A DNA stretch of 64,000 nucleotides from Solirubrobacterales bacterium (GCA_027315115.1 DAHUYQ010000016.1:62001-126000); one strand, 5' to 3'; positions 41,655 through 55,954 are shown, numbered from the stretch's first letter. Numbers and translations: made by a program. Notes: generated by a model from the letters alone, not told the origin.

Positions 41655-42470
41655 CTACTCCATGCCCAGTGGGCCCGATGACTCTCCAGCCAGGAATTGC
41701 CTTACAAACTCGTTCTCGGACTCGAACAGCTCCTGAGATGGTCCCGCTTCCACGATCCGTCCGCGCCAGAGGACCGCGATGTACTCCGCGACGCGGCGGG
41801 CGCTCATGATGTCGTGGGTGATCACGACGTAGGTGCCGCCGTTCTCGGCGTGCACTTCCTTGATCAGCTCGCACAGCAGCGCGGTGCGCACAGGGTCCAG
41901 GCCCGAGTCGGGCTCGTCGAAGAGCACGATCTCGGGATCGAGCACGAGCGAGCGCGCGAAGCCGGCGCGCTTGCGCATCCCGCCGGAAAGCTCGTTTGGC
42001 ATCTTCTCGTTGGCGTTGCCGAGGCCCACCTCGCTCAGCCTGCGGTTGACGATCTCGGCGATCTCGTCCTCGCCCTTCTCGGTGTGCTGGCGCAGCGGGA
42101 AGGCGACGTTGTCGTAGAGGTTCAGCGAGCCGAAGAGCGCGCCGTCCTGGAAGAGCACGCCGAACTTCTTGCGCAGCTCGAAGAGGTCGTCGTCGGAGAG
42201 GGACGGGATCGAGTGGCCGGCCACCACGACGTCGCCGCTGTCGGGGTACATCAGGCCCACGATGTGCTTGATGCAGACCGACTTGCCGGTGCCGGACGGG
42301 CCGAGGATCATCGAGACCTTGCCTTCCGGCAGCCCCATGCTCAGGCCGCGCAGGACCTGGTTGGAGCCGAACGTCTTGTGGACGTCGATGAACTGGATCG
42401 CGTCAGGAACGCCCGCCGGGCGGTTCTGGCCCGTGTGGAACTCGAACTCCTCCTCCTTGACGACCGCCAC
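41655..42470 (-). CDS. MceG/MlaF-type ABC ATPase
   Basis: 271 aa with Walker A GPSGTGKS (about 58-65), Q-loop VLFQDGALFGSLNLYDNV, signature LSGGMRKR, Walker B IVLFDEPDSGLDP and H-loop VVITHDI. The LFQDGALFGSL sequence and LSGGM are hallmarks of the MlaF/MceG/TGD3 class, which power MCE lipid transporters. It lies 6 nt after the second YrbE permease, so it should energise the YrbE pair. An N-terminal extension of 20 residues or so is acidic. Confidence 0.92.
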   Translation of the reverse strand: MAVVKEEEFEFHTGQNRPAGVPDAIQFIDVHKTFGSNQVLRGLSMGLPEGKVSMILGPSGTGKSVCIKHIVGLMYPDSGDVVVAGHSIPSLSDDDLFELRKKFGVLFQDGALFGSLNLYDNVAFPLRQHTEKGEDEIAEIVNRRLSEVGLGNANEKMPNELSGGMRKRAGFARSLVLDPEIVLFDEPDSGLDPVRTALLCELIKEVHAENGGTYVVITHDIMSARRVAEYIAVLWRGRIVEAGPSQELFESENEFVRQFLAGESSGPLGME

Positions 42471-42476
42471 GGCCGC

Positions 42477-43274
42477 TCAGCCTCCGATCGGAGCGTTCGG
42501 ATTGTTGCCCCAGAAGACCTGGGTGCCGAGCATGCCTATCAGGTGCACGAGGACCAGGTTCAGAACCATCGACTTCGCCGTCGCGGTGCCCACCCCGACC
42601 GGGCCGCCGCCGGCGTTGTACCCGTAGTAGCAGCCCACGAGCACGATCGCGGTGGCCATCACCATCGCCTTGATGAGGCTGAAGAGGAAGTCTGGAGGGT
42701 TCTGGAACTCCCAGAAGATCAGCAGGTAGCCGCCTGAGGAGACGAAGCCGACCTGCTGCACGACGGCTATGTAGGAGGCCAGGAAGGCCCCTCCCATCCC
42801 CGCCAGGTAGAGGAACGGCAACACGATCCAGGCGGCCAGCAGGCGCGTGGCGCACAGGAAGGTCATCGAGTCGATGCCCATCACCTCCAGGGCGTCGATC
42901 TCGTCGGAGATCCGCATCGCGCCGAGCTCGGCCACGATCCCGGTGCCCACCTTCGCGGCCATCATGTAGCCGAAGGCGTAGGGAATGATCTCGCGCAGGT
43001 CGCACCAGGCGGCGAACACGCCTGCGTAGGCGGGCGCGCCGTTGGCCTCCAGGAAGTAGGCGCCCTCGGTGCCGCAGATCAGGCCGAGGATGAACATCAG
43101 CGCCCAGATCACGAGCGTCGAGGAGACGATCAGGATGCCGGCCTGGCGCAGCGACTCGCCGAAGAAGTGCAGGACGCGGCCGCCCCACACGTCCCCCATG
43201 ACCGTGCCCATGAAGCGACCGATCTCGCCGGTCGCCGCCAGCCATTCGCGCGGGAGTGCGAAGAGTTCGTTCAC
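42477..43274 (-). CDS. YrbE/MlaE-family permease, second of a pair
   Basis: 265 aa from GTG 43274. Five or so membrane helices, with the family's conserved GTGIVAELGAMRISDEIDAL and MGIDSMTFLCATRLLAAW segments, which form the cytosolic coupling helix to MlaF/MceG. The N-terminal amphipathic helix and GRVLHFFGESLRQAG also fit. GTG 43274 is chosen because the upstream frame is polar and overlaps the preceding gene. The 16-nt spacing to the first permease and the close MceG gene show one operon. Confidence 0.9.
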   Translation of the reverse strand: MNELFALPREWLAATGEIGRFMGTVMGDVWGGRVLHFFGESLRQAGILIVSSTLVIWALMFILGLICGTEGAYFLEANGAPAYAGVFAAWCDLREIIPYAFGYMMAAKVGTGIVAELGAMRISDEIDALEVMGIDSMTFLCATRLLAAWIVLPFLYLAGMGGAFLASYIAVVQQVGFVSSGGYLLIFWEFQNPPDFLFSLIKAMVMATAIVLVGCYYGYNAGGGPVGVGTATAKSMVLNLVLVHLIGMLGTQVFWGNNPNAPIGG

Positions 43275-43290
43275 GCCGAGCCTCGCATCG

Positions 43291-44097
43291 CTACTTGATG
43301 ACGAGCAGGTTCGGATGCGTCGCAAGCAGCATCTGCGTGAAGGTGTAGTTGAAGGCGCCGATCGCCAGGAAGGCCACGACCACAGCCTGGTTGACGGCGC
43401 GGCCCACGCCCTCGGCGCCGCCGGAGGCGGTCATGCCCTTGTAGCAGCAGACGATCGCGATGATCGCGCCGAAGATCGTGCACTTCAGCACCGACCCCCA
43501 CAGGTCGGTCGTGGAGGCGTTGGCGAACAGCGTGTTCCAGAACGGGCCGACCGGCTGGCCCTCGACCATCTCGGCGAGCAGGCCGCCGAAGAGGCCGAAC
43601 AGGATCGCGTAGATGTCGAACAGGCCGGTCACGAGCATCAGCGCCAGGAAGCGCGGCACGACCAGGTTCTTGACCGGGTCCACGCCCAGCACCTGCAGGG
43701 CGTCGAGCTCCTCCCTGATCTTGCGTGCGCCGAGATCGGCGGTGATCGCGGTGCCCGCCACGCCGGCGAGCACGATCGCTGTCACGTTGGGGCCGATTTC
43801 TCGGATCGCGGCCAGCACGAAGATGCCGCCGAGGCGGTCGAGCGCGCCGAACAGGGTCAGAAAGTTCGCGGCTTGAAGTCCCGGCGCCGCGTAGTTCAGG
43901 GCCACCGTGGAGAGCAGCAGCGGGAACCAGCAGAGCCGCAGGGCGAACAGGAACTGGGAGACGAACTCGCCGCCGTAGGGGTACGGCGGACGCAGGGCAG
44001 CCGAGATCGTCCTGCCCGTCAGGATCATCATGTCCCCAACTTCCTCGAGCAGGTTCCTCGCAGGGAGGATGGCCCGCTCGGCCACGTTTCGAACCAC
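43291..44097 (-). CDS. YrbE/MlaE-family permease, first of a pair
   Basis: 268 aa from GTG 44097, chosen for a strong AGGAGG site 6 nt before it. The frame continues upstream over the divergent lipoprotein promoter without similarity. Conserved MlaE segments: AIREIGPNVTAIVLAGVAGT, ADLGARKIREELDALQVLG and VDPVKNLVVPRFLALMLV. Five helices. It heads the minus-strand operon YrbE, YrbE, MceG, MMPL, thioredoxin-like, B3/B4. In actinobacteria such a pair is normally followed by several MCE proteins, which are absent here. Confidence 0.9.
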   Translation of the reverse strand: MVRNVAERAILPARNLLEEVGDMMILTGRTISAALRPPYPYGGEFVSQFLFALRLCWFPLLLSTVALNYAAPGLQAANFLTLFGALDRLGGIFVLAAIREIGPNVTAIVLAGVAGTAITADLGARKIREELDALQVLGVDPVKNLVVPRFLALMLVTGLFDIYAILFGLFGGLLAEMVEGQPVGPFWNTLFANASTTDLWGSVLKCTIFGAIIAIVCCYKGMTASGGAEGVGRAVNQAVVVAFLAIGAFNYTFTQMLLATHPNLLVIK

Positions 44098-44209
44098 TCT
44101 GCCCCTCCTCGGGTGGCAATCGGGAGATCGCGCGCTTGTGGTGAACACTACGCGATCCCGAGGCGGCGCGGAACCTTCAGGGCGACCCAATGGTATCGTC
44201 AGCGCCGCT

Positions 44210-44920
44210 GTGAGGAGGGTCCGACTCCGCAGAAGGGCAGGCGCAAGGCGCCTCCCGGCCAGGGGCAGAAAGCCCGCGGCGCTCGTCGCGGTCACTGCCG
44301 CATGCGTGCTTGCGATCGCCGGATGCGGCGGGGCCAAGCAGGACGCAAAGGAACCGAACGCCACCTATACGGTCGCGCTGACCCGCGCCAGCTTCCCCGC
44401 CAAGCAGGCGATCGCGCGGCCCACGAGGCTTACGATCACTGTGACCAACAGGAGCTCCAAGGCGCTCCCGAACGTCGCGGTGACGGTCGATTCGCTGACC
44501 TACAGGGCGACTAAGCCGCCCAAGCTCGCGGACCCCGAAAGGCCCACCTGGATCGTCTACGACGGACCTGGCCCGGTCGCCAAGCCGCCCGTCGAAAGCG
44601 AAGAAATCACGCGCGCGGGCGGCGCGGAGACGGCCAACACCCACACCTGGGCGCTCGGAGCGCTGGCGCCCGGAGCCAGCAAGACCTTCGATTGGAAGCT
44701 GCTGCCAGTCGTTTCCGGCGTAAAGACGATCCACTACGAAGTGGTGGCGGGCCTTAACGGCAGGGCCAAGGCGGAGCTGGCCGGCGGCGGCCCCGCCGAC
44801 GGCACCTTCGTGGTGCATGTCGCGCCCGCGCCGCCCGACGTGCACGTCAACCCAGAAACAGGCGCGATCGCCCAGGGGGCCTACAGCGCGGCGGCAGGAC
44901 CGATCGGCGCCGTCCCCTGA
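44210..44920 (+). CDS. Secreted lipoprotein with an Ig-like fold, unknown function
   Basis: 236 aa from GTG 44210. A basic N-terminus, hydrophobic helix AALVAVTAACVLAIAGC and the lipobox LAIAGC predict lipidation at Cys. After a short linker a beta-sandwich-like domain follows (ARPTRLTITVTNRSSKALPN, VAVTVDSLTYR, AGGAETANTHTWALGALAPG, KTFDWKLLPVVSGVKTIHYE), with the NxSxxxLxNV-type pattern of DUF11/CARDB-like domains. It is divergent from the YrbE operon and could be a lipid-binding partner for it, but there is no MCE domain. Ends 181 nt before the glutamine synthetase. Confidence 0.72.
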   Translation: MRRVRLRRRAGARRLPARGRKPAALVAVTAACVLAIAGCGGAKQDAKEPNATYTVALTRASFPAKQAIARPTRLTITVTNRSSKALPNVAVTVDSLTYRATKPPKLADPERPTWIVYDGPGPVAKPPVESEEITRAGGAETANTHTWALGALAPGASKTFDWKLLPVVSGVKTIHYEVVAGLNGRAKAELAGGGPADGTFVVHVAPAPPDVHVNPETGAIAQGAYSAAAGPIGAVP

Positions 44921-45101
44921 TCGGCCCGTTTGGCCCCTTGTCGAAAGATCGCCTCGCCGATTTCTCCATCCGGGGTCACACCCCCGGCCTCCGATCGCAC
45001 TACGATTTCTCCCTGGCACTATTCGCGGCCGCGTGAGCGCCCTGCGCCCAGCCCGCCAGTGGCCCAATCCCATTCTTCTCCAGGAGGACTGAAAGCCCCC
45101 G

Positions 45102-47255
<2,154 letters not shown>

Positions 47256-47286
47256 GCGCTCGCGCGCCGGCACGAGTTGGTCTTGC

Positions 47287-47322
47287 AACGGGCCGGCCCG
47301 CGAGGGCCGGCCCGTTCTTTTT
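47287..47322 (+). terminator. Rho-independent terminator after glnN
   Basis: A perfect 13-bp GC-rich stem (AACGGGCCGGCCC and complement) with a GCGA loop is followed by CTTTTT. This is the clearest intrinsic terminator in the window. It ends 24 nt before the GTG start of metH, so metH needs its own promoter within or just after it. Confidence 0.93.
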
Positions 47323-47345
47323 GCCCACCACTAGCATGGGGGCCT

Positions 47346-50912
<3,567 letters not shown>

Positions 50913-50942
50913 GTGTCACGCCGCCGCAGCCGCGGTCACGGC

Positions 50943-51089
50943 TCACCGTTTGCGTCCCGGCACCACGTTCGGTCGGGCGAGATCGAGGCCGGCGGCAAGT
51001 ATCAGCGTGGCGGCCCACGCGTTGACCGGGTCGAGGATCAGCGCTTCGTGCCCCGCGATGAACCAGATCAGCAGCCAGAGCAGCGTCAC
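50943..51089 (-). CDS. Small two-helix membrane protein (48 aa)
   Basis: A GTG-initiated frame reads VTLLWLLIWFIAGHEALILD then PVNAWAATLILAAGLDLARP, giving two hydrophobic helices and a basic end (PGRKR). The amphipathy and clear N-in topology suggest a real small membrane protein in the 319-nt gap between metH and the Dph6-like gene. The ribosome-binding site is weak. No family is recognised. Confidence 0.45.
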   Translation of the reverse strand: MTLLWLLIWFIAGHEALILDPVNAWAATLILAAGLDLARPNVVPGRKR

Positions 51090-51231
51090 CGCGCCACCGC
51101 CGCTCTCGACCTGACATCTCGACTCATGGAACGACACTAGCCGCGGGCGCCCGACCACGGATCGGGAGCTTTCCGCGTCGATGGCGGTGCTTTTCCGTGA
51201 TGCGCGGGCCGGCGGCCGCCGCGGGCCCGCC

Positions 51232-51929
51232 TCAGCCCGGCAGCAGGTCGCAGAACACGAACCCCTCGCGTTCCACCACCTCGCCGGTGCGGCAGGCGAT
51301 CGGCTCGCCGAAGATCGGCCCGGCGTGCACGAAGGTGTGGAACTCGCCGTTCTCGCCGCACGGATCGACCCCGTCGGGCAGCTCGGTGAGCAGTCGCTCG
51401 TCATATCTGCGCCCGGCGAAGGAGGCCGGCAGCGCTCTCGGATCCACGCAGACCAGGTACGCCTCGAAGCCTGCCTCCACGAACTCTCTGGCCAGCGCAC
51501 CGGTGTCGAGCCCCCACAGCGGGAAGACCCCGCTCCTGCCGCTGGCGGCCAGGCGCTGCTCCCGGTAGGCGCGGATGTCCGCCAGGAAGAGGTCGCCGAA
51601 GGCGACCGTCCGCACGCTCGCCAGCGGCTCGGCCGCGAAGGCCTGCGCCATCCGCTCTTCGTAGACCTCGTTGACGCAGCTCGGCGGGATCTGCACCTCC
51701 ACGAGCGGGACTCCGACCGACTCGGCCTGCGCGGCAGCAGCTCGCGCCGCACGCCGTGCATGCTGATGCGGTCGTAGGCGTCGGTGACGGTCGTGATCAG
51801 AGCATCCGGCTCGATGCGCTGCTCTCGCAGCCGCCACAGCGCGAGCGCGGAGTCCTTGCCGCCGCTCCAGGAGAGCGCGTGGGCGGCGGCGAGCACCGGC
51901 GTGTCCGGTCTTCGGGCGTCGGCGCTCAC
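51232..51929 (-). pseudogene. Dph6-like ATP-binding protein (adenine nucleotide alpha-hydrolase), frameshifted
   Basis: Dph6 relatives are PP-loop enzymes; in eukaryotes and archaea they amidate diphthine, and the bacterial role is unknown. The first part (GTG 51929) has the PP-loop HALSWSGGKDSALALWRLRE and ALITTVTDAYDRISMHGVRR. At about 51741 the sequence moves to another frame and continues as AAQAESVGVPLVEVQIPPSC, then RTVAFGDLFLADIRAYRE, FPLWGLDT and DPCGENGEFHTFVHAGPIF, the conserved C-terminal EFHTxV region. One missing base in a CTGCTG-CCGCGC stretch explains the shift. Either a recent pseudogene or a sequencing error. GTGA overlap with the upstream gene. Confidence 0.85.
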
Positions 51930-54283
51930 GAGCTCAGGCCCGGATCGGTGGCCGTTTGGCCGGCGGGCCGCGGCAGCGGCGTCAGCCTCACCGGCGCGGC
52001 ATGCAGCGTACGCAGGCGCAGCTCTTTCCAGGACAGCCCCTCCGCGACCAGCGCGGGCAGGCCCATTGCCACCGCGGTCGCGAGCTCGACCGCCTGCAGC
52101 ACGATCCCGTAAGCGAGCGCTGCGGGCACGGACACGTGGAACGCGCCGACCAGCACCGCGACGCAGGCCGCCTGGAAGACGCCGAGGTTCGCGGGCGTCA
52201 GCGGCACGAAGGCGGTCGCGTTGACAGCGAAGAGCACCGCGGCCGCGGCTCCCAAGCCGAGCCGGCGGTCCAGGCCCAGCGCGCTCAGCACGAGCCAGCA
52301 CGCGAGCACCTGCAGCCCCCACGCCAACATCTGGGCGCAGGTGGCGATCACAGCCTGCCGCGGATGACGGAAGAGCGCGAACCCGTCGCGGACCCGCCGC
52401 GCGACCGTGCGCAGCGCGTCGCCCACGCGGGCCGCCGGGCCACGTGGATCTCCCGGCGAGGGCGGTGTGAGCAGCACCCGGAAGAGCAGCAGGCACAGCA
52501 GAGCCGCGCCGGGCAGCAGCGCGAGCGCCACCAGGATCCCCACGCCGCGAAGCAGGTCGACGCTCAGCATGCTCGCCACACCGAGAATCGCCAGCGCCGC
52601 GACGTTGATCAGCGACTGCGAGACGATCGTGCCCAGCAGCAGCGGCAGCGTCTCGCGCGCCCTGCCGATCCGGCGCGCCACGATCAGCGCGCGCGAGGTC
52701 TCGCCAAGGCGCACCGGCAACGTCGCGGACATCAGCACGCCGACGAAGGTCCCCTGCAGGGCATCGCGCCGCCGCGCCGGACGCCAGGTGGGCGCCGCGC
52801 CAAGGATCGAGTGCCAGGCCAGCCCGCGCAGCACCATAGCCGCGCACATGGTGGCAAGGCCGGCCGCCACCAGCCCGGGCTGCGAGGAGACGATGCTGGC
52901 GATCACCTTCGCCACGCCTACGCGCTCCAGGGCAAGCAGCGCCAGCGCGACCGCGGCAAGCGCAACGGTCGTCAGAGCCAGTCGCGCCCCGACCCGGATC
53001 GCGCGTCCGGTCCGCGATCGCCGCGGCGCGGGCTCCAGGCTCGGCAGCCGCCGCGGCGGGATGCTCGGCTGCATGTCCGCGCTGACAACGCCCAGCCGCA
53101 GCGCCAGGCTTTGCGTGCGGCTCTGCGGCGACGCTGCCGCTATCGCCTGCTCGTAGACGTCCATCACCTCCGCCGCCACCTGCGGCCACGCGAAGCGCTG
53201 CGCCCGCTCCCGCGCCTGCCTTGCCATGGCGGCTCTGGCAGACGGGTCGTGAGCGATCGCGCGCAGCGCCTCGGCCAGGGCGAGAGGATCTCCCGGCGCC
53301 ACCAGCACGCCGTCGAGGCCGTCCCGAACGACGTCGCGGTAGCCGGTGATGTCCGATGCCACGACGGGCGTGGCGGCGGCGAACGCCTCGGTCAGGACCA
53401 TCCCGAAGCTCTCCCCCCGCAGCGACGGCGCGCAGAGCACGTCGGCCTGAGCCAGCGCCCGCGCCTTCTGCTGCTCCGCCACCTTCCCCAGCGCCTGCAC
53501 CCCGCGGCCGTCGAGCAGCAGCGGCTCCACCTGCTCGGGAGACGCGCCCACGAGCGTCAGCGTCGCCGGCACGTGCTCGCGCAGCGCCTCGAAGGCCCGC
53601 AGCAGCACCGGCAGCCCCTTGCGCTCGACCGCCTGCCCGATGAAGAGGATCCTCAGCGGGCGGTCCTCCGAGACCGCCTCGCCCGCCGCCGCCGCGTGAC
53701 CGATCGGCAGCGCCGGCAGGACCACCCCGTTGGGCACGATCGTGTAGCGCCCCCCGAAGAAGCGCCGTGCCGTCCAGGCGGCCGCTTCGGAGACGGCGAT
53801 GCGCGCGTGCAGACGGCTCATCCTGCGCGTGGCCCCCGCCAGCCGTGCGCCCCCGTTGGTCAGCGCGTTGTCGGAGTAGGTGTGGAACGTGCCGACGATC
53901 GGCACCCCCCTGGTGGAGCAGAGCGCATCCCACGAGGCGATCGGGACGACAGGCTCGTGGATGTGCAGCACGTCATAGCCGCCGTCTCGCAGCTCTCGCC
54001 GAAGGCGGGTGATCGCATCCGGGAACAGAGAGAGGTTGGAGACCGCGCCGTTGGCCTCGATCCCGAGCGTGCGTCCCAGCGAGAACAGGTAGTCCGGCGC
54101 CTGGCGAGGCTCCGGGCGGGCGCCCTTGTGCAGCCGCCGCGAGAGCGAGTCGTCGGGGTCGAACGGCGCGAGCACCCTCACGTCGTGCCCGCAGGAGATC
54201 AGCTCGCCCGCGAGCGCCTCGATGTGCCTCGTCACTCCCCCCGGATAGGTCCAGGAGTAAGGGCAGAGCAGCGCGATCCGCAC
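51926..54283 (-). CDS. Fusion: GT4 glycosyltransferase plus LPG-synthase-type membrane domain
   Basis: 785 aa. Residues 1-375 or so form a GT-B glycosyltransferase of family 4, like PimA: RIALLCPYSWTYPGGVTRHI, HIHEPVVP, FHTYSD, VPNGV, LFIGQAVERKGLPVLLRAFE and the nucleotide-sugar motif PSLRGESFGMVLTEAFAAATP. After a basic linker (about 390-430) come about eight helices of the lysylphosphatidylglycerol synthase TM / UPF0104 type (about 435-760), with LRGLAWHSILG, LPVRLGETSRALIVARR and FVPLTPANLGVFQAACVAV. Fusing a sugar transferase to this flippase-like domain suggests synthesis and membrane passage of a glycolipid in one protein. Stop overlaps the Dph6-like start (GTGA). Confidence 0.88.
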   Translation of the reverse strand: MRIALLCPYSWTYPGGVTRHIEALAGELISCGHDVRVLAPFDPDDSLSRRLHKGARPEPRQAPDYLFSLGRTLGIEANGAVSNLSLFPDAITRLRRELRDGGYDVLHIHEPVVPIASWDALCSTRGVPIVGTFHTYSDNALTNGGARLAGATRRMSRLHARIAVSEAAAWTARRFFGGRYTIVPNGVVLPALPIGHAAAAGEAVSEDRPLRILFIGQAVERKGLPVLLRAFEALREHVPATLTLVGASPEQVEPLLLDGRGVQALGKVAEQQKARALAQADVLCAPSLRGESFGMVLTEAFAAATPVVASDITGYRDVVRDGLDGVLVAPGDPLALAEALRAIAHDPSARAAMARQARERAQRFAWPQVAAEVMDVYEQAIAAASPQSRTQSLALRLGVVSADMQPSIPPRRLPSLEPAPRRSRTGRAIRVGARLALTTVALAAVALALLALERVGVAKVIASIVSSQPGLVAAGLATMCAAMVLRGLAWHSILGAAPTWRPARRRDALQGTFVGVLMSATLPVRLGETSRALIVARRIGRARETLPLLLGTIVSQSLINVAALAILGVASMLSVDLLRGVGILVALALLPGAALLCLLLFRVLLTPPSPGDPRGPAARVGDALRTVARRVRDGFALFRHPRQAVIATCAQMLAWGLQVLACWLVLSALGLDRRLGLGAAAAVLFAVNATAFVPLTPANLGVFQAACVAVLVGAFHVSVPAALAYGIVLQAVELATAVAMGLPALVAEGLSWKELRLRTLHAAPVRLTPLPRPAGQTATDPGLSS

Positions 54284-54377
54284 ACCAAGACTTTAGACCG
54301 TGGCGCTCGGCGGCGTGCGCCGCCGTGGCGGCGCCCACCGGTGCCCAGCACCCGTGCGCGCCCCCAACGGGTGCGCC

Positions 54378-54383
54378 TATACT
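54378..54383 (+). promoter_or_regulatory. -10 box of hemQ
   Basis: TATACT lies 8 nt upstream of the TTG start, so the mRNA should begin at or within 2-3 nt of the start codon (leaderless or nearly so). No -35 box of note. TATACT also precedes erpA (57107-57102) and abiEi (31223-31218). Confidence 0.5.
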
Positions 54384-54391
54384 CGGAGCCC

Positions 54392-55093
54392 TTGAGCGAG
54401 CGCCACTTCGTCAAGTACACGTTCTTGAAGGTCGACCCCGCATGGCGTCGCCTGGACGGCGAGACCCGCGCCCGGCACAAGGTCGAGCTCATGGCGGCCT
54501 GCGAGGACTTCGCCGACGGCCACCTGCTGCAGTCCTTCACGCTGGTGGGCACGCGCGGCGACGCGGAGCTGCTGCTGATCTCCGAGGCCGAGAACCTCGA
54601 CCGCATCCACGAGTTCCACGTCGTGCTGCTGCAGAGCGGGCTGATGAAGTGGGCCGACACCCCGTACTCCTTCCTCGGCATGCGCAAGAGCTCGGAGTAC
54701 TCCGAAGACGTGCGCGCGATCCCGCGGGGCTTCAAAGGCAAGTACGTCTTCGTCTACCCGTTCGTGAAGTCGCGCGAGTGGTACGCGCTGCCCGCTGAGC
54801 AGCGCTGGCAGATCATGCAGGGGCACATCAAGGTTGGCCGCGAATACCCAGGCGTGGACAACCACACCACCTACTCCTTCGGCTTGGACGACCAGGAGTT
54901 CGTCGTGGCCTTCGACACCGACGATGTCGGCACGTTCCTGGACCTGGTCCAGCGCCTGCGCACCACCGAGGCGTCCCGCTACACGGTGCGCGACACTCCG
55001 AGCTTCACCTGCATCGCGGCCTCGCTGCCCAAGGCGCTGAACGCGCTCGACGGCGAGCCGGTGGCGCTCGAGCCGCTGGCCGCGCAGAGCTGA
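54392..55093 (+). CDS. hemQ: Coproheme decarboxylase HemQ (chlorite dismutase family)
   Basis: 233 aa from TTG 54392. HemQ makes haem b from coproheme in the actinobacterial and firmicute pathway. Family segments: HFVKYTFLKVDPAWRRL, HLLQSFTLVGTRGDAELLLI, PYSFLGMRKSSEY, KYVFVYPFVKSREWYALP (with the active-site Tyr region), the haem-ligand His145 in MQGHIKVGREYP and FGLDDQEFVVAFDTDDVGTF, RLRTTEASRYTVRDTPSFTC. The start is placed at TTG because upstream sequence holds the -10 box and no further similarity. It is the only haem biosynthesis gene in view. Confidence 0.92.
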   Translation: MSERHFVKYTFLKVDPAWRRLDGETRARHKVELMAACEDFADGHLLQSFTLVGTRGDAELLLISEAENLDRIHEFHVVLLQSGLMKWADTPYSFLGMRKSSEYSEDVRAIPRGFKGKYVFVYPFVKSREWYALPAEQRWQIMQGHIKVGREYPGVDNHTTYSFGLDDQEFVVAFDTDDVGTFLDLVQRLRTTEASRYTVRDTPSFTCIAASLPKALNALDGEPVALEPLAAQS

Positions 55094-55105
55094 GAGCGCG
55101 AAGCG

Positions 55106-55738
55106 ATGAGCCCTCGCGCGCGCAGCCCTCGCTCGCACCTGCGCGCCAGCGATCCCGTGCTCTGTGAGCTCATCGACGCGGCCGGCCCGCTGCGCGACTC
55201 GCGCGAGGGCAGGCCGGCGAGGGACGACCACTACGGCGCGCTGGTGCGCTCGATCGTCAACCAGCAGCTCTCGGTGCGGGCAGGCCGGGCGATCTACGGG
55301 CGTCTGCTGGAGCGCTTCGGTGGCCGGCCGCCCGCCCCGGAGGAGGTTCTCGCCGACGATCCCGAAGAGCTTCGCGCCGCCGCCGGGCTCTCGCGCGCCA
55401 AGGTGAGCTTCCTGCGCTCGCTCGCCGAGCACGTGATCGACGGCAGCCTGGAGCTTGCGAGGCTCGACGATCTCGATGACGATCAGGTGATCGCCGAGCT
55501 GGTGGCCGTCAAGGGCCTTGGCGTGTGGACAGCCCACATGTTCCTGATGTTCCATCTGGAACGCCCGGACGTGCTCGCCGTCGGCGACCTCGGCATCCGG
55601 CGCGCGATCGAACTGGCCTACGGCCTGGATGAGCTTCCCGCGCCCGCGAGCATCGAGCGGATCGCGGAGCCCTGGCGTCCATACAGGACGCTCGCGTGCC
55701 GCTATCTGTGGCGCTCGCTGGACAACGAGCCGGACTGA
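55106..55738 (+). CDS. HhH-GPD DNA glycosylase (short AlkA type)
   Basis: 210 aa. A 3-methyladenine-type base-excision glycosylase without the AlkA N-terminal beta domain. Conserved parts: YGALVRSIVNQQLSVRAGRA, GLSRAKVSFLRSLAEHVIDG, the hairpin LVAVKGLGVWTAHMFLMFHL and the catalytic Asp in DVLAVGDLGIRRAIEL, then EPWRPYRTLACRYLWRSLD. The ATG lies 12 nt after the hemQ stop, so it is likely co-transcribed. It complements the longer AlkA at 7891. Confidence 0.9.
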   Translation: MSPRARSPRSHLRASDPVLCELIDAAGPLRDSREGRPARDDHYGALVRSIVNQQLSVRAGRAIYGRLLERFGGRPPAPEEVLADDPEELRAAAGLSRAKVSFLRSLAEHVIDGSLELARLDDLDDDQVIAELVAVKGLGVWTAHMFLMFHLERPDVLAVGDLGIRRAIELAYGLDELPAPASIERIAEPWRPYRTLACRYLWRSLDNEPD

Positions 55739-55755
55739 GCGTCGCCGCACCGATG

Positions 55756-55782
55756 GTCTGCGCGCGCCGCGACCGCGCAGAC
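55756..55782 (+). terminator. Hairpin after the HhH-GPD gene
   Basis: A perfect 9-bp stem GTCTGCGCG / CGCGCAGAC with a 9-nt loop lies 17 nt after the stop. There is no T tract, so it is a weaker terminator candidate. Confidence 0.5.
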
Positions 55783-55954
55783 AATCGGGTGCGGAGATCT
55801 ACGCAGGGCGCCCCGTGCCATCCCGCGAGCGTTTCGGTTGACAAGTCGCAGCCGGCCGCGTGCCGCATACCGATGCGAGAGCGTCCTTCGTAGATGAGAG
55901 TTCCCTTAGAAGGCCGGGCACCCGCCCGGTAGGTAACTGGAAGGGAGCAATCTG

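Noticed and set aside
39140-41809. An 889-codon plus-strand open frame opposite the MMPL gene
   Set aside because: His/Gln/Arg/Glu-rich antisense translation of a strongly supported transporter; a usual artefact of high GC.
47323-47345. Cobalamin riboswitch for metH
   Set aside because: Only 23 nt separate the glnN terminator from the GTG start, too short for a riboswitch, and no B12-box sequence was seen.
50943-53933. A 996-codon minus-strand frame spanning the Dph6-like start and the small membrane protein
   Set aside because: It joins unrelated pieces in one frame; only its PP-loop segment and the final 48 codons correspond to genes.
51956-55093. A 1045-codon plus-strand frame that includes hemQ at its end
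   Set aside because: Only the last 233 codons are HemQ; the rest is antisense to the glycosyltransferase fusion. The TATACT box sets the real start at 54392.
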